Shown piece by piece: positions 48,941 through 61,014 of a stretch of 64,000 bases of DNA; positions within the stretch are counted from its first letter, which is position 1, and each line of letters begins with the position of its first letter. Source of the DNA: Epiperipatus broadwayi (taxonomy: Eukaryota; Onychophora; Udeonychophora; Euonychophora; Peripatidae). The DNA is taken from positions 9,962,292-10,026,291 of the forward strand of contig JAQFVV010012402.1 in the NCBI GenBank assembly GCA_028023455.1, given 5' to 3'. The notes under the pieces are model-generated. The model made no database searches and had not been told where the DNA came from. It saw nothing but the letters and a program-made list of their open reading frames with translations. A program made the position numbers and the translations under genes.

Positions 48941-48949
48941 AGGAGTCTG

Positions 48950-49285
48950 GAGATAGGTATCATAGTATAGTAGTTAAAATATCTGCTGCTGTGCCCACAA
49001 CCTAAAACTTGAACCTGAATAAGATTTGAAAATTTCTTTGGGTAGTTTAAAATCTATAAGAATGTTTAACAAATATCTAGACCTTTTTTTCTTCAGATAA
49101 ATATCTAGTCAATCTAGCTAATCATACAATCATTGCTTGGAAAGTGTTTATCAGATTATTAGCTTGAAGATAAACAAGGAAAATTACTGAAAAAATTCTC
49201 AGCATTTAATAGTTACTAGCATAGTGAGTAATTCCTTTAAGAAAGGATTTGGAGAGGCCTTTGTCTTGCAATTGATTATTTAAAG
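48950..49285 (+). mobile_element. tRNA-derived SINE with RTE-like 3' tail
   Basis: The head GGTATCATAGTATAGTAGTT (48,956 on) matches the 5' part of Asp/Gly-type tRNAs (A box TAGTATAGTGGTTAG). It continues ATATCTGC..., then a B-box-like AACTTGAACCTGAA. About 200 bp later the 3' end reads TTTGGAGAGGCCTTTGTC then TTGCAATTGATTA. This closely parallels the last coding bases of the RTE copy at 44,277-44,310 (TTGGAGAGACCTTCATC then CTGCAGTGAACTGAT). A tRNA-like head joined to a LINE-like tail is the hallmark of a SINE mobilised by that LINE. Confidence 0.65.
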
Positions 49286-49659
49286 TTATTTTGCCATTTA
49301 GAGAATTAAGACTGCACATTGATACAAATAATGCATGTGAAAGAGGTATATAATATAAAAGCATGGGTTAGTAATAAAGCTAATTTTTGATTTAGAATTG
49401 CATCTGTATTGGTTAATAAATACAATTTTATATTAAGGTATTGTTGGGTTAGCTGTACTGTGCCACTAGGAGATGCTGCAGTACCCATCAAAAACCATAC
49501 AAGTCATAAATTTCTATCCAAGAAATCAAAGATATCATTGTAAAATACAAATTACAAGAACAGAAATCAATGAAATACATAAAACACAACCCCCCCCCCC
49601 GCATGAAGAAATTGATCAAAAATAGGTAAATTACAAAAACAAAAAATAAATAAAAAATT

Positions 49660-50092
49660 AAATGCCTAAGGCAAAGTATTTACATGGACTGCACTATATT
49701 TTTTTTAAAAAAAATCCTGACTTTTTAACACTAAAAAAAAAAAAAAATCAGCGATAATTAGAAAAATCAAAAATGCTATGTAATGCTATTTTCTAGAACC
49801 TATGAAATAAATCAAAAACTATAATACTAAATCTCAAAAAAATTAACTTATGCTAAGGCAAAGTATTCATAAAAAACAATTTTCAGCATTAATTTGAAAA
49901 ATCAAAAACATTATTTAATGTTATTTTCCAGAGCCTATGAAATAAACCAAAAACTATAATACTAAATCTCAAAAAAAATAATGTATGCTAAGGCAAAGTA
50001 TTAATGTGAATTGCACTTAACAAAAAATGGCAGGGAAAAATGAATTGCACTACATTTTTTTTTTATAAAAAAAACAATTCTCTGACTTTTAA
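49660..50092. repeat. Degenerate tandem repeat, units ~135-185 bp
   Basis: CTAAGGCAAAGTATT recurs at 49,667, 49,854 and 49,989. Between these, ATGCTATTTTC.AGA.CCTATG and AAACTATAATACTAAATCTC also repeat in order. The poly-T/poly-A pair (TTTTTTTT-AAAAAAA) flanks both ends of the array. Confidence 0.75.
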
Positions 50093-50104
50093 ACACTTTC
50101 GTCG

Positions 50105-51395
50105 AGTATTAACAAACAAAAAACTCAATTAACCTACTTTTCAAAAATATAAAAAATATGTAATACTAAATTTCATCAATATTTAAAAAATAAAAGACTT
50201 TCAACAGTAGTTATAAGTAGGTTTTTGAATCTGTATATATTCTTTTACAATGAAACTAAGAAGGAAAAAGCATATTTTAGGTGTTATACATTTACAAATA
50301 TGCCTGCGGGATCATCCCTGGCCATTATCTAACTAAGAGATATAATAATAGTTCACAAATCTTAATAACATACTAATATGTATTAAGTAATTAAATATGG
50401 ATAACAATGAGCACATAGCAATCTGTTGTTATCTCTTAGAATAGATTTCAAAGCAGCAATTTTTATCAGTTAAAAAGCAATGAGAACATTACACTGGAGA
50501 GCTTCTAATGGTCTTTCCCCAAAATTTATTAAATTAATTGTTTTCTGCTTTGAAATTATGGCATATCATAACATATGAATTTAGAAATGAAATAAATAAT
50601 TAGAATACAAAATAGGCATGGTCACAGATTATAGAAAGATTAAAATAAAAACTAATTACAGTTACAGGAAAAATTATTAAAAAGTTACATTTACAGGGAA
50701 AACTGTTACAGTTACCATTTAAAGATTTTATTTTAACAAGAATTTTAAATAACTGATAATTTATAATTTAATGAACGTTCATTATAGCTAGCTTCATTTA
50801 AATATTATAAGTTTTTAAAATAGATTTATAGAGCTCTGTGGTGAAGAAATATTACCAATATTCTTCCAGGCTGAGTTGTCAGACATTTGTAGTAGCCACT
50901 GGATGGGTTGGTGCAGGTGGTGGTTGAACTTATCCATCCTGGCAAAATCAAATTTGGGCATTCCTACATCTCTCAATTAGTGACAAAATATGGGGTTTAT
51001 ATATCAAATTTTACCCCTCTATTGCATTTGCTTGCAAGCTAGGTTTGCAACATAAAAATTCATTAGCTTGTTTACAACTCTTTTAAAATTATAAAATTTA
51101 GTTTTCTATTGTTAAATTTCTTAACTTAGCACTTTTATCTTAGTAAAACAAAGGATATCCCCAAGTGAATAGAAAATAGTGCTGCATGATCATGTTTTCT
51201 TTCACTTAAAGTTTGTTATTTTTCAAATTAACATTTAACCTACATGCAATTTTAAAATTTAGAAACTGATAAATAGTTGTATAAACATTTTCTTATATAT
51301 GTATGAGATTCTTAGGAAAATAATGAATTGATACACATGAATTTATAATAAATTAAATATTTAAAAAGATAAATATAATTGCACTGTAACATAAT
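50105..51395 (+). repeat. Large inverted repeat, left arm (~1.29 kb)
   Basis: Read from 50,105 (GAGTATTAACAAACAAAAAA) to 51,395 (..TGTAACATAATTA), this arm is the inverted counterpart of 52,119-53,370. Anchors: GTTGTTATCTCTTAGAATAG, GGCATATCATAACATATGAA, CTGGATGGGTTGGTGCAGG, GAATAGAAAATAGTG. The arms differ by many substitutions and small indels, so the duplication is not recent. No protein-coding frame was recognised. Confidence 0.88.
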
Positions 51396-51762
51396 TAAAT
51401 CTATTACACATCACAGTTTGTACTTGCATATATATTACTTTGATGTGCTAAAAATACAATTTGTTGAACTTATTTTTATTTTTTGATGGTGATAATATGG
51501 ATGATTTTTACACAGATGAATACATCATGGACAATTTCAAAATAGGCAAGAACATTCAAATTTTGAGGCTTTTGGAGCAAAATTATTTAGAAAAGTTTAT
51601 TCAAACAGATTGCAGCACACTTAACTAATAACAACAGATTAAAGAAGATAGTTTAACAATGGTTATTTGATAGTTTAAAAATACAACAATGTTGGCAGAA
51701 TTAAACAGCAGGCTTTAGCAAACAATTATTTAAAGAAGGTAGTTCCACAAAATATAACATCC
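51385..51762 (+). repeat. 378-bp direct repeat, copy 1
   Basis: Begins TGTAACATAATTAAATC and ends AAATATAACATCC. It is identical to 53,396-53,773 except at three sites, with no indel by my reading. Its first 11 bases are also the tip of the large inverted repeat. It contains the ACACAGATGAATAC motif also seen in the local LTR family. Confidence 0.95.
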
Positions 51763-52118
51763 AAATGTAACATAATAGAACCTCTCATATTAAAAAATAT
51801 AATCACTTGGCAAAATGAAATGTGACATAATAGGCCTTTCACATGAAAAATATAATTGCTTTGGCTGACAAATTTAATCAAAATATAACTGAACTAGTCT
51901 GGAATATTAGAAATACAAGTTTCTGGGATTTTTATTTTTTTGTGTTAATATGGATTTTTTTTTGTTTACACAGATGAATACAATATTAAACATGCACAAA
52001 CTTTCAGGCAACATTTCAAAAACCCGCGCTGAAATTTAAGTAGCATCTTTTCAGTAATCTTTACTTACTCAAAATAATCAAAATTTGGGATCTTCCAAAG
52101 ACAGAACATGAAGCAGGT

Positions 52119-53370
52119 TAATTATGTTACGGTGTGATTATATTTATCTTTTTAAACTTTAATTTATTATAAATTTATGTGTATCAATTTAATTAATTAT
52201 TTTCTTAAGAATCTCATACATACATAACAAAATATTTACACAACTATTTATCAGTTTCTAAATTTTAAAACTGCGGATAGGTTAAATGTTAATTTTAAAA
52301 ATAAACTTTAAGTGAAAGAAAATGCGATCATGCACCACCATTTTCTATTCACTTGGGGACCACCTTTGTTTTGCTAAGATAAAAGTGCTAAGTTAAAAAA
52401 ATTTAACAATAGAAAGCTAAATTTTATAATTTTAAAGAAGAATTGTAAACTAGCTAATGGATTTTTATGCTGCAAACCTAGCTTATAAGCAAATGCAATA
52501 GAGGGGTAAAATTTAATATATAAATCTCATATTTCATCACTAATGGAGAGATCTAGGAATGCCCAAATTTGATTTCACCAGGATGGATAAATTCAACTAC
52601 CACCTGCACTAACCCATCCAGTGCCTACTACAAATGCTGGACAATTCAGCCTGGAAGAAAATTGGTAATAATTCTTCACTGCAGAACTATAAACCTACTT
52701 TAAAATTTTATATTTAAATGAAGCTAGCTATAATGAATGTTCATTAAATTATAAATTCTCAATTACCTAAAATTCTTGTTAAAATAAAATCTCTAAATGG
52801 CAATTGCAACATCTTGCCTATAAAGGTAACGTTTTTAATAATTTTTCCTGTAACTGTAATCAGTTATTATTTTAACCTTTCTATAATCTGCAACCATGCC
52901 TATTTTCTATTCTAATTATTTTATTTCATTTCTAAATTCATATGTTATGATATGCCATAATTTCAAAGCAGAGAATAATTAATTTAATACATTTTTGGAG
53001 ACAGTTAGAAGCTTTCTGTTGTAATGTTCTCATTGCTTTTTATCTGATATAAATTGCTGCTTTGAAATCTATTCTAAGAGATAACAACAGATCATTATGT
53101 GCTCAGTTATCTATATTTAATTACTTAATATGTATAAGTCTGTTATTAAGGTTTGTGAATTATTATTATATCTCTTAGTTAGATAACAGCCAGGGTGATA
53201 ATGCCTAAAATATGCTTTCTCCTCTCTAATTTCATCATAAAGGAATATATCCAGTTTCAAAATCTCCCCAAAACTATTGTTGAAAGTTTTTTATTTTTTA
53301 AATATTGATGAAATTTAGTATTATATATTTTTGAAAAGTTAATTAGGTTTTTTGTTTGTTGATACTCCAC
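52119..53370 (-). repeat. Large inverted repeat, right arm (~1.25 kb)
   Basis: Inverted partner of 50,105-51,395. It begins TAATTATGTTACGGTG and ends TTTGTTTGTTGATACTC. The arms are separated by a ~720-bp spacer (51,396-52,118) that holds most of the first copy of the 378-bp direct repeat and a second ACACAGATGAATAC motif at ~51,969. Confidence 0.88.
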
Positions 53371-53395
53371 AAAATAGTGTTGAAAGTTGGAGGAA

Positions 53396-53773
53396 TGTAA
53401 CATAATTAAATCTATTACACATCACAGTTTGTACTTGCATATATATTACTTTGATGTGCTAAAAATACAATTTGTTGAACTTATTTTTATTTTTTGATGG
53501 TGATAATATGGATGATTTTTACACAGATGAATACATCATGGACAATTTCAAAATAGGCAAGAACATTCAAATTTTGAGGCTTTTGGAGCAAAATTATTTA
53601 GAAAAGTTTATTCAAACAGATTGCAGCACACTTAACTAATAACAACAGATTAAAGAAGATAGTTTAACAGTGGTTATTTGATAGTTTAAAAATACAACAA
53701 TGTTAGCAGAATTAAACAGCAGGCTTTAGCAAACAATTATTTAAAGAGGGTAGTTCCACAAAATATAACATCC
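53396..53773 (+). repeat. 378-bp direct repeat, copy 2
   Basis: Second copy, exactly 2,011 bp downstream of the first and differing at three bases. It abuts the truncated 3' side of the antisense LTR (53,774 on). Confidence 0.95.
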
Positions 53774-55342
53774 CAAAGCACGAATATATTCCATACTGTC
53801 AGGAATATATATCTGAACAGCATGGTTAGAGAAGACATTGACTCTTGTCCAATACAGGAATGTTACATCTGTATGGCAAGAAGAATAAAAAAACCCCATA
53901 GGGACTGCATTTTTCTGTCTTACTATTTCCTTCCACAGGCAAAGAGGTGTGCAGTGTATAATGGAGATCCTGCACATAGCGAACCTCATACTACATCTAC
54001 TAATTACACCAATATATCCAATCCATTGACTCAATTTAATTATGAAACAAATAACCTAAGATTACCCTCCTCTTAATTAATTAATATAACTTTACAAATC
54101 TATATAGCCATTCATGCCCAACTTAAATTTAACATTTATATAAATTCGCACAGATGAATTTTATAAGTTTGTTTTTTTAATGTTGAGTATAGATTGATTA
54201 CATAGATTACATGCTCAAAAACATTTCAAAATAAACATAAATGATCAAAATATAAAGTCATTGATGTAATTGCAGAGAGAATTCACAAGAAACCCAATGG
54301 CATTCATCATAAGATGCCGCATTGACACCAATAACTAAAAAGAAATCGGAATAAATACATTTTAGATTTTCAATGTAAGATATCATTATTTACCGAATGT
54401 CTATATATTTTAATCAAATATGAAAACAAAAACATAATTAAACATGAACAAATCTATGCAAGCATCTATGCCCAACTTAAATTTAATGCATTTAATAATT
54501 TCTACAATAAATATTAATAATAAAAAAATGGAAATGATTTTAGGCAAACTTAAATGAAAAAAAAAAATTAAACAATAATTGATTTGGAAAAGTCAGATTA
54601 TAGTTCATTTTACTAAAATTAGATTTAGTTTGTTTATTAAGCTTGTCAAATCTTGACGAAAGTTCTTAATTTTAAAATTGTTCAGTTCAATAGCTTACAG
54701 TAGAAGAGTTACAGTTCTTGGTGCCAATTCCCACGATGTCCCCATTGGAAGACTGGTTTGATGTACTGGAGGTGGCCTTCACTGGTTCCATTCTGGTATC
54801 AGTCATTTCATTTTTTAAAATAGAGAGGGTGATATGTGTCCTATAACACCTCAAAAACAATCCAGCTGGAACTGTGGCACTGTCCTTAATTTCAATATTT
54901 TTCCTTTTATAATCATTTTCTGGATTCAACAAACAAAACGTCACTAATCCATCATTTTCATTAGGGTCCAAGCTGAGGCTTGGTGCTTCCATTGGTCAAG
55001 CTAATTCTTTTTATTCTCTTATCTATATCTTTCCTCTGACTTTTTAATTATATGAGCCCCAAGGGCTAGTTTGCTTTTTAATTAATTTATAAAACAATCA
55101 TTTCCATTTACAAAAATATTTTATCTTTTTCTTATACTTTTTTGTAAAAAAGTACATTCAAATACCTTTTTTTTAAATTTAAAAAAGAAATAATTTTTAA
55201 AGTTTTGCATCTGTGCGAATATATATATATTGAACAACTCTTTAATTTTTTTAGCTTTTAGTTTTTAATAAATTTATTTTTATTTGTGAGCTTAAAGTTT
55301 TTATTTTAAATTAATGTAACGGCATATTTACATACCATTACA
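53774..55342 (-). mobile_element. Truncated LTR (third copy of the 2-kb LTR family), antisense
   Basis: The - strand 5' end TGTAATGGTATGTAAATATG then CCGTTACATTA (55,342 leftwards) matches the starts of the LTRs at 58,371 and 61,015. Homology continues through ACTAGCCCTTGG, CATGAATGGCTATATAGA and CATGCTGTTCAGAT, stopping at CCTGACAGTATGG. The last ~550 bp present in the other two LTRs is missing. It is more diverged than the other two are from each other, so it is an older insertion. Confidence 0.82.
54687..54992 (-). CDS. 101-codon ORF inside the antisense LTR
   Basis: An intact ATG-to-stop frame reading MEAPSLSLDPNENDGLVTF, CLLNPENDYKRKNIEIKDS, ATVPAGLFLRCYRTHITLS, ILKNEMTDTRMEPVKATSS, TSNQSSNGDIVGIGTKNCN and SSTVSY. 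It is the longest clean frame in this A+T-rich region and occupies the same place in the LTR as a 77-codon frame at 58,787-59,020 (LDPNEN here versus MDRNEK there). The rest of the two frames does not align. No family is recognised. It could be a small LTR-encoded protein or a remnant of an inserted gene. Confidence 0.4.
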   Translation of the reverse strand: MEAPSLSLDPNENDGLVTFCLLNPENDYKRKNIEIKDSATVPAGLFLRCYRTHITLSILKNEMTDTRMEPVKATSSTSNQSSNGDIVGIGTKNCNSSTVSY

Positions 55343-56770
55343 ATATATATATATATGTGTGTGTCAGGTATAAATGTTTTACTTTTCTTTTAGAGTAGGT
55401 TTTAATTTAGAATTTAACGTTGGAAAGAAAGTCTCAATTTATTGAGAACTTCTATTTTTAAATAAAGCCTTGATTTCAAAGAAGTTTAATTATAAAACAT
55501 GTCAAGATTGTAATAATGTTATTAAATAGTGTTAATCAATTTATTTTGTGATTTGATTTTAGATTTACTAAAACATTGTAATGCCTTTACGTATGCTATT
55601 ATATAAAAAATATTCATCTACTTTTTGTGTGTAGACTTAAAACAAATCCATATGTAGACCACTTATTTTGGAGAACTTTCCTTTTTTTTTATTTCACCAG
55701 GGTAAAAAGTTTCTATCTAGTCAATATTATTAATATATTTCTTCTAATCGCCTGGACCATCTACTGCCTTAAGTGCTGTCTATTTATTCAGCTGTAGCCT
55801 ATTGTTGCAACATATTGGTGAATTCTTCAAAGCCTCTGGGATATTAATCAACACTTATTTTTTGCATGACATGCTTAGCATTAGCTTTTCATTATTCTCT
55901 AATGTTCAACAGGCCTTCTTAGTTTAGTATAATTATTTGGTGGTTTAGATATTGTTGCACATATGTATCTTTATTGGTGCATATATGTGTAAGTGCTCAT
56001 GGGACAAAAATAAAAAAAAAAATTTCTTTCTTATTAAGTCATTCTCACATATAATATACACCCTATTTTATAAAATGCTGTTAAAAATTATTTTAGTTAT
56101 TGAAGTGAGTTGGGGATCAATTTAATTGTCAAAGCCATCAATAATACCATACTCTCTTAATTAAGACATTCGTGATTTTGAATTTTCTTTTAATTTTAAT
56201 AAACTTTACGATTATTATATTTATTTAATGAATTTGGCTGTTTGTTAACTGTGGCTGTCTATCAATTGTTTAATATTTATGAATTTCGGACTCTGAACAG
56301 AGCTAATGTCAGGGACAGGTAATTTATTTTGTCAGGATGCTCATTATCATTAGTGAATATTCGATCATCCCAAATAATTTTCTAGATTCATTAAGTAGCC
56401 TAATGGTGCCCTCAAATGACAATGTTCCTGATGCTGGTGTAGATTCAGTACAATGCATAAAATCTAACTCATAATAATAAAAAAGAATAGTTAATTTTAA
56501 ACTTAAAATAATAATTATATTACACTCATTATTTAACACTTGGATACTTCATGTATTTTACTAGCATGGACATTGTGCATGTTTAAAGTGAATGTTATAT
56601 CCCTACTATATATAACTTTATATATTTTTTGACAATTTCACATTAAAAAAAATTCTTTTTCTTTTTAGAGATAAATTTTAACAAATCATATATATATAAT
56701 AAAAGCAAAAGTGATTTTTTCCCCCTTAAAAACCAATGTTCTTTCCCAGCTGCTTTAAAATGTAACAGGA
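55343..56770. other. A+T-rich sequence without supported features
   Basis: Contains a short (TA/TG)n run at 55,344-55,366. No exon or mobile element with ends was found on either strand. Confidence 0.4.
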
Positions 56771-56779
56771 GTTTGATAG

Positions 56780-58370
56780 ACTTAAATATAGTCATTATCA
56801 ATCCACTGCAGGATGAAGGTCTCTCCAAGTTCAATCCATCTTCTCCAATCTTTAGCTTCTTTTCCACATCACTCCTGCACACTTTCTTATTTCATCCATC
56901 TCACATGTGGTCTTTGTTCTTTTACAATCTCTTGGAATCCAGTTTAAGATTTCAATTATCCATATATTATCATCTCTTCCAGCAATATGTCCAGCCCAAC
57001 TCCAGTCATTTAATTTTTTCTATGGGTCAGTAGCACATTTGTTCTCTTACCCATATATTGCATTTTCGATCTTGTTATTTCCAACATGCATCTCTCTATA
57101 CTTTTTTGAGTGGTCTGAAGTCTCTGAATTTCTTTTCTATTAAATGTCCAAGTCTCAGATCCATAAGTAATAACTGGTAAAATACATTTATTAAAAATCT
57201 TCCTTTTCAAACACATAGGCACATTCCATTTAGTATCATGTTATTTCTACCAAAAGCACTCCAACCAAATTTAATTCTATGATTAATTTCATCCATTATG
57301 TTTTCACCTGTATTTGTAGCTGTTAACTTCTTCTAACTGATCATAATCAATCATTATTTTCATAATTTGAGCAAATCCATTAAACATTAGTCTTTTTAAC
57401 ATTTATCTTTAGTCCTACTTTTTACTTTCATCAGATAACTCTCAACATTTCCTGAAGCTCTAAATTCATTTGCAAAAACAACTACATCACCTGCAAAATT
57501 TAAATGACTTAAATAATCTCCAATTACTTTCACTCTTTTAGCTTCCCATTTTAATCCACAAAATACTTCTTGCAGCACTGCTGTAAAAAGTTTTGGAGAT
57601 ATGGAGTCACCCTGTCTTATACCCTTCTCAATGTTGACCTTGCTAGTATCATTATGTAATCTAATTGTTGCTGTTGCATTTTATATTTTTTAAAATACGA
57701 CAATATCCTGGATCTATACCTTGATGATCCAATGCTTTAATCACTGAAAAAATGTTTATAGAATCAAATACCTTTTCATAATCCACAAATCCCAAAGCAT
57801 AATGGCAACTCATATTTATTTGTCCTTTCTATAACTTCTTTCAATATCTGGATATGATCTACTGTACTAAAAGCACTTTTAAATCCAGCTTGTTCTCTTG
57901 GTTGGTGGAAATCCAGTGTTCTCTGTAGACAGAGTTGAAATTATCTTGGTAAATTTTTTTGCATAAAACTGATAAAGGATTGATAGGTCTGTAATTTTTA
58001 ATATATTCTTTATTACCTTTTTTAAAATAATATTAATACTACAATCTTCCAATCATTTTGTATATCTTTATCATTTAGACATTTGGTATATAACTTTGCA
58101 AAAAATTTTTCCTATTTCTTCATCTGCTTCTTTTAATATATCAATTATAATTCCATCATATCTGGAACCTTTCCTTTCTTCATAAATTTAATTGCATGTC
58201 TCACTTTTCATTTAAAATTCTGGGCAATTCAGATATAATAGATATAGGAGGTACTTGTTCTTTATTACTATATAATTCTTGATAGAAGTATTCTACCCAT
58301 TTCACGATGTCATCTCACTTTTTAGTAATAATTCCATCTTTTTTTCTTATTGCAGATATACATTTCCTAT
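56780..58370 (-). mobile_element. RTE-clade retrotransposon, RT half (split copy, part 1)
   Basis: The - strand from 58,370 to ~56,800 reads the RTE polymerase in order. KKDGIITKK is near 58,330. DFHQPREQAGFKSAF and STVDHIQILKEVIE are near 57,870. RQGDSISPKLFTAVLQEVFC is near 57,610. YLSHLNFAGDVVVFAN is near 57,500. MPMCLKRKIFNKCILPVITY then GSETWTFNRKEIQRLQTTQ are near 57,200, and the C-terminal LGETFIL block is at ~56,815. It is clearly the same family as 43,480-44,321. Several frameshifts, plus FAGD in place of the catalytic FADD, mark it as dead. The 3' TGAT-type tail is not evident. Its 5' part continues beyond the LTR insertion at 63,015. Confidence 0.9.
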
Positions 58371-60341
58371 TGTAATGGGCACACACACCATTATATTATT
58401 TATTTTAAAAATTTAGACATTAAAAAGAAAAGTTTGCATATAAAAACTTTTTTTTAAGAATTAAAAATTGAAAATTAAAAGTCATCTAAACTTTATTTAT
58501 ATAAAATCGCACAGATGAAAAATTATTAAAAGAAAAACTTTATAAAAAAAAAAAAGAAAAAAGTTTTAAAACTAAATTTTCAACAAAAACTTAAAAAGAT
58601 TTAAAGATAAAAATCATTAAAAAGTATGTACAAATTTAATTAATTTTATTGTATAAAATGGAAATGATTATTTTAATTAGTGAAAAGTAAACTAGCCCTT
58701 GGGCATTTCAAAATGTATAACTAAAGGTCAGATAGGAGAGAAAAAACAATAGAAACTAATAGCCAATAAAAGAAATCCCTCAGGAAATGGACCGCAATGA
58801 AAAGACCATCACCAATCATGACATAATGTCCACTCAATCCAAAATTCTAATACAAAAGAAAAAGTTTGGAAATAAATTTGTGAAGAAAGAGCTGGGAGAA
58901 AAAAAGAATAGAGATGTGATAGAGAGAGATGTGTTAGTGCGGAGAGAGTTGAAGGAGAAGGGATTGAAAAGACGCACTCTTCAATTCCTTCAGTTTTTAA
59001 AAAGGAAAAGAAAGGAATGACCAATCATTTTCCTATATTGAGTTCCACAGGACATTGGGGGAATTAACGCTGGCTCCAAATTGCAAGCAACTGTTAAGCA
59101 TGGATTTTTAAAACAGTAAGAACTCTAACTAATGAACTTTAATTCTAAAAAAAGAAACTTTTCCAGTATGTTAAAACCGTAAGAACATTAGTTAATTAAT
59201 AAACACTAAGTATAAACTTTCCCAGTATTTAAATTATTGCAATAGAAATTCCTATCTGACCAAACTTAATCAGTTATTAATAATTATTTTATTGAATGTA
59301 TTATTATTTTTTGTAAATCATTTCCATTAATTTATTTTTTCTGTTCTTTTAAGTTTTTATTATGATTTTTTTTCTTTTAAAATAAATTATATAAATGTTA
59401 AATTTAAATCGGGCATGAATGGCTGCATAGATTTGTAAAGTTATATTAATTAATTACGGGAGGGTTAATCTTGGGTTATTTGTTTCATAGTTAAATTAGG
59501 TTAATCAATTGGATATATTGGTGTAATTAGTAAATATAGTAGGATCCTATTATATGCCGCACTTGGGCAAAATAACTCCCATATCTCACTGACCATCGGA
59601 AGATGGTATTCCCTGCTCTTTGGATCACCGCTTTTTAGCCTATGGAATGGGATAGTAAGATGGAAAACACAGTCCCTTCCTATGGATTTTTTTTTATTTA
59701 TTGCTCTTCTTGCCAGACAGATGTAGTATTCCTGTGCTGGAAGAGAGTCAATGTCTTCTATAACCATGCTGTTCAGATGTACATTCCTGACAGTATGGTA
59801 TTTGTGCTGTCATATTCATGCTGCATTGAATACATCAATATATCAGATGGATTGACATTGGTTTGACTGCGAACTTTTGGCCTAAGGTTAAATAAGGGAT
59901 AGAATATTTTCTTTTCAAATGCAATCTATGTAGTCTATTCATACTCGACACTTTAATAAAATATTAAATTCATCTGTGTGAACTTCAAAAATAAAAGTTA
60001 AAAATGTAAATTAAATGTTAAAGTAAAAGTTAGACTAAAATAATAATTCTAAATTACATATATGTTTAATAAATGTTTGTGTGTGTTATTACTGGCAGTG
60101 GCTTCTTTTATTTTTTTTTAATATTGAAAATATTTTTTAATAAGAATTTATATTTTATAAATCTCTGCGTCTCACTGAGCTAGTGGCAAGGGCTGACGTC
60201 AGAATAAAATGTTTAAAAGTTGGATCTTTAACAGTGCATATCTGCCTACTCTATAAATTTTCCAGGTTCAAATAGCCTGGTGGTGTCCTGTACGGCAGAT
60301 ACGGTAAGGCTACTAATTTACAATCCACCCCGACCGTTATA
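58371..60341 (+). mobile_element. LTR element, 5' LTR (1,971 bp)
   Basis: Begins TGTAATGGGCACACACACCA and ends CCGACCGTTATA. It aligns end to end with 61,015-63,014. The outer ends are inverted relative to each other (TGTAACGG/CCGTTATA, allowing one change), as in retroviral-type LTRs. Internal landmarks: CGCACAGATGAA at 58,509, AGCCCTTGGGCATTTC at 58,695, CTGGCTCCAAATTGCAAGC at 59,070, and a terminal hairpin (TCTGCC...CCAGG...CCTGG...GGCAGA) at ~60,243-60,300. The left flank CTAT and right flank CTAC (after 63,014) could be a 4-bp target duplication with one mismatch. Confidence 0.85.
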
Positions 60342-61014
60342 ATTGGCCACCCAATGTGGACTGTTACACTTTAACCATGAGTACCCCGAGTAAATGTTTT
60401 TTTAATGAAATATTTTTATCTACCGTATACAATAAATCTTATAAAAGCACTGCCAGAAAGAAATAGCACATATATTAAACACGAGAAAGTATTAATAATT
60501 TTAAATTGTATTTTGTTAAAAAGAAAAAGTCAAAAGGTTGCAATTAATGTTTTTTTTAAAATGTGTATAGGCGTGCACAGCTACGTAAGTTTATGATTGT
60601 AAATGTGGTACCTTACGATGAGTGCCTTTGGGAATTTACTTCCGTGTAACCCTATTTAAGCATTTCAATCAATCATAAATAAGTTGGTGGTATATATAAT
60701 TGTACTGCAAATATACACGTATAAAACCATTATCTCTTAAAACATATTTACTTCAATGCAACCTCCTTAAATAAATAATTTGCTTGCCGTGCCGTTTGTT
60801 AGAAACAAAATATAGAGAAAATAGAACTCTTGGTGGGAGGAGGCGTAAATGTAGATGGTTCATAGGAAAACGATAGTCAACATTTTTCTTTTTTGTATAT
60901 AGTCTTTTTGTAAAATTACTAATCAAATGTCTTCATTAATCATATACCATAATTACTAACCCTAAGTAAAATATTTGTTTTTTGTTTATTTTTTTAAAAG
61001 CAAGTTTACTGATA
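60342..61014 (+). mobile_element. LTR element internal region, no coding capacity
   Basis: Only 673 bp separate the two LTRs. Starting 2 bases after the 5' LTR, TGGCCACCCAATGTGGAC (60,344-60,361) resembles a tRNA-Lys-type primer binding site (TGGCGCCCAACGTGGGGC). No gag, protease, RT or integrase frame is present, and no clear purine tract precedes the 3' LTR. The element is therefore non-autonomous or internally deleted. Confidence 0.7.
60344..60361 (+). promoter_or_regulatory. Primer-binding-site-like sequence
   Basis: TGGCCACCCAATGTGGAC follows the 5' LTR by two bases. It agrees with the 3' end complement of tRNA-Lys at about 14 of 18 positions. It would prime minus-strand synthesis. Confidence 0.55.

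Noticed and set aside
51385-53773. Interpreting the 378-bp repeats as LTRs of a 2.4-kb retrotransposon
   Set aside because: No matching target duplication, no primer-binding-like TGG after copy 1, and the interior is the arm of an inverted repeat rather than gag/pol.
56773-57143. Overlapping + strand ORFs of 78-86 codons
   Set aside because: They are antisense to the RTE reverse transcriptase, whose - strand frames have clear homology.
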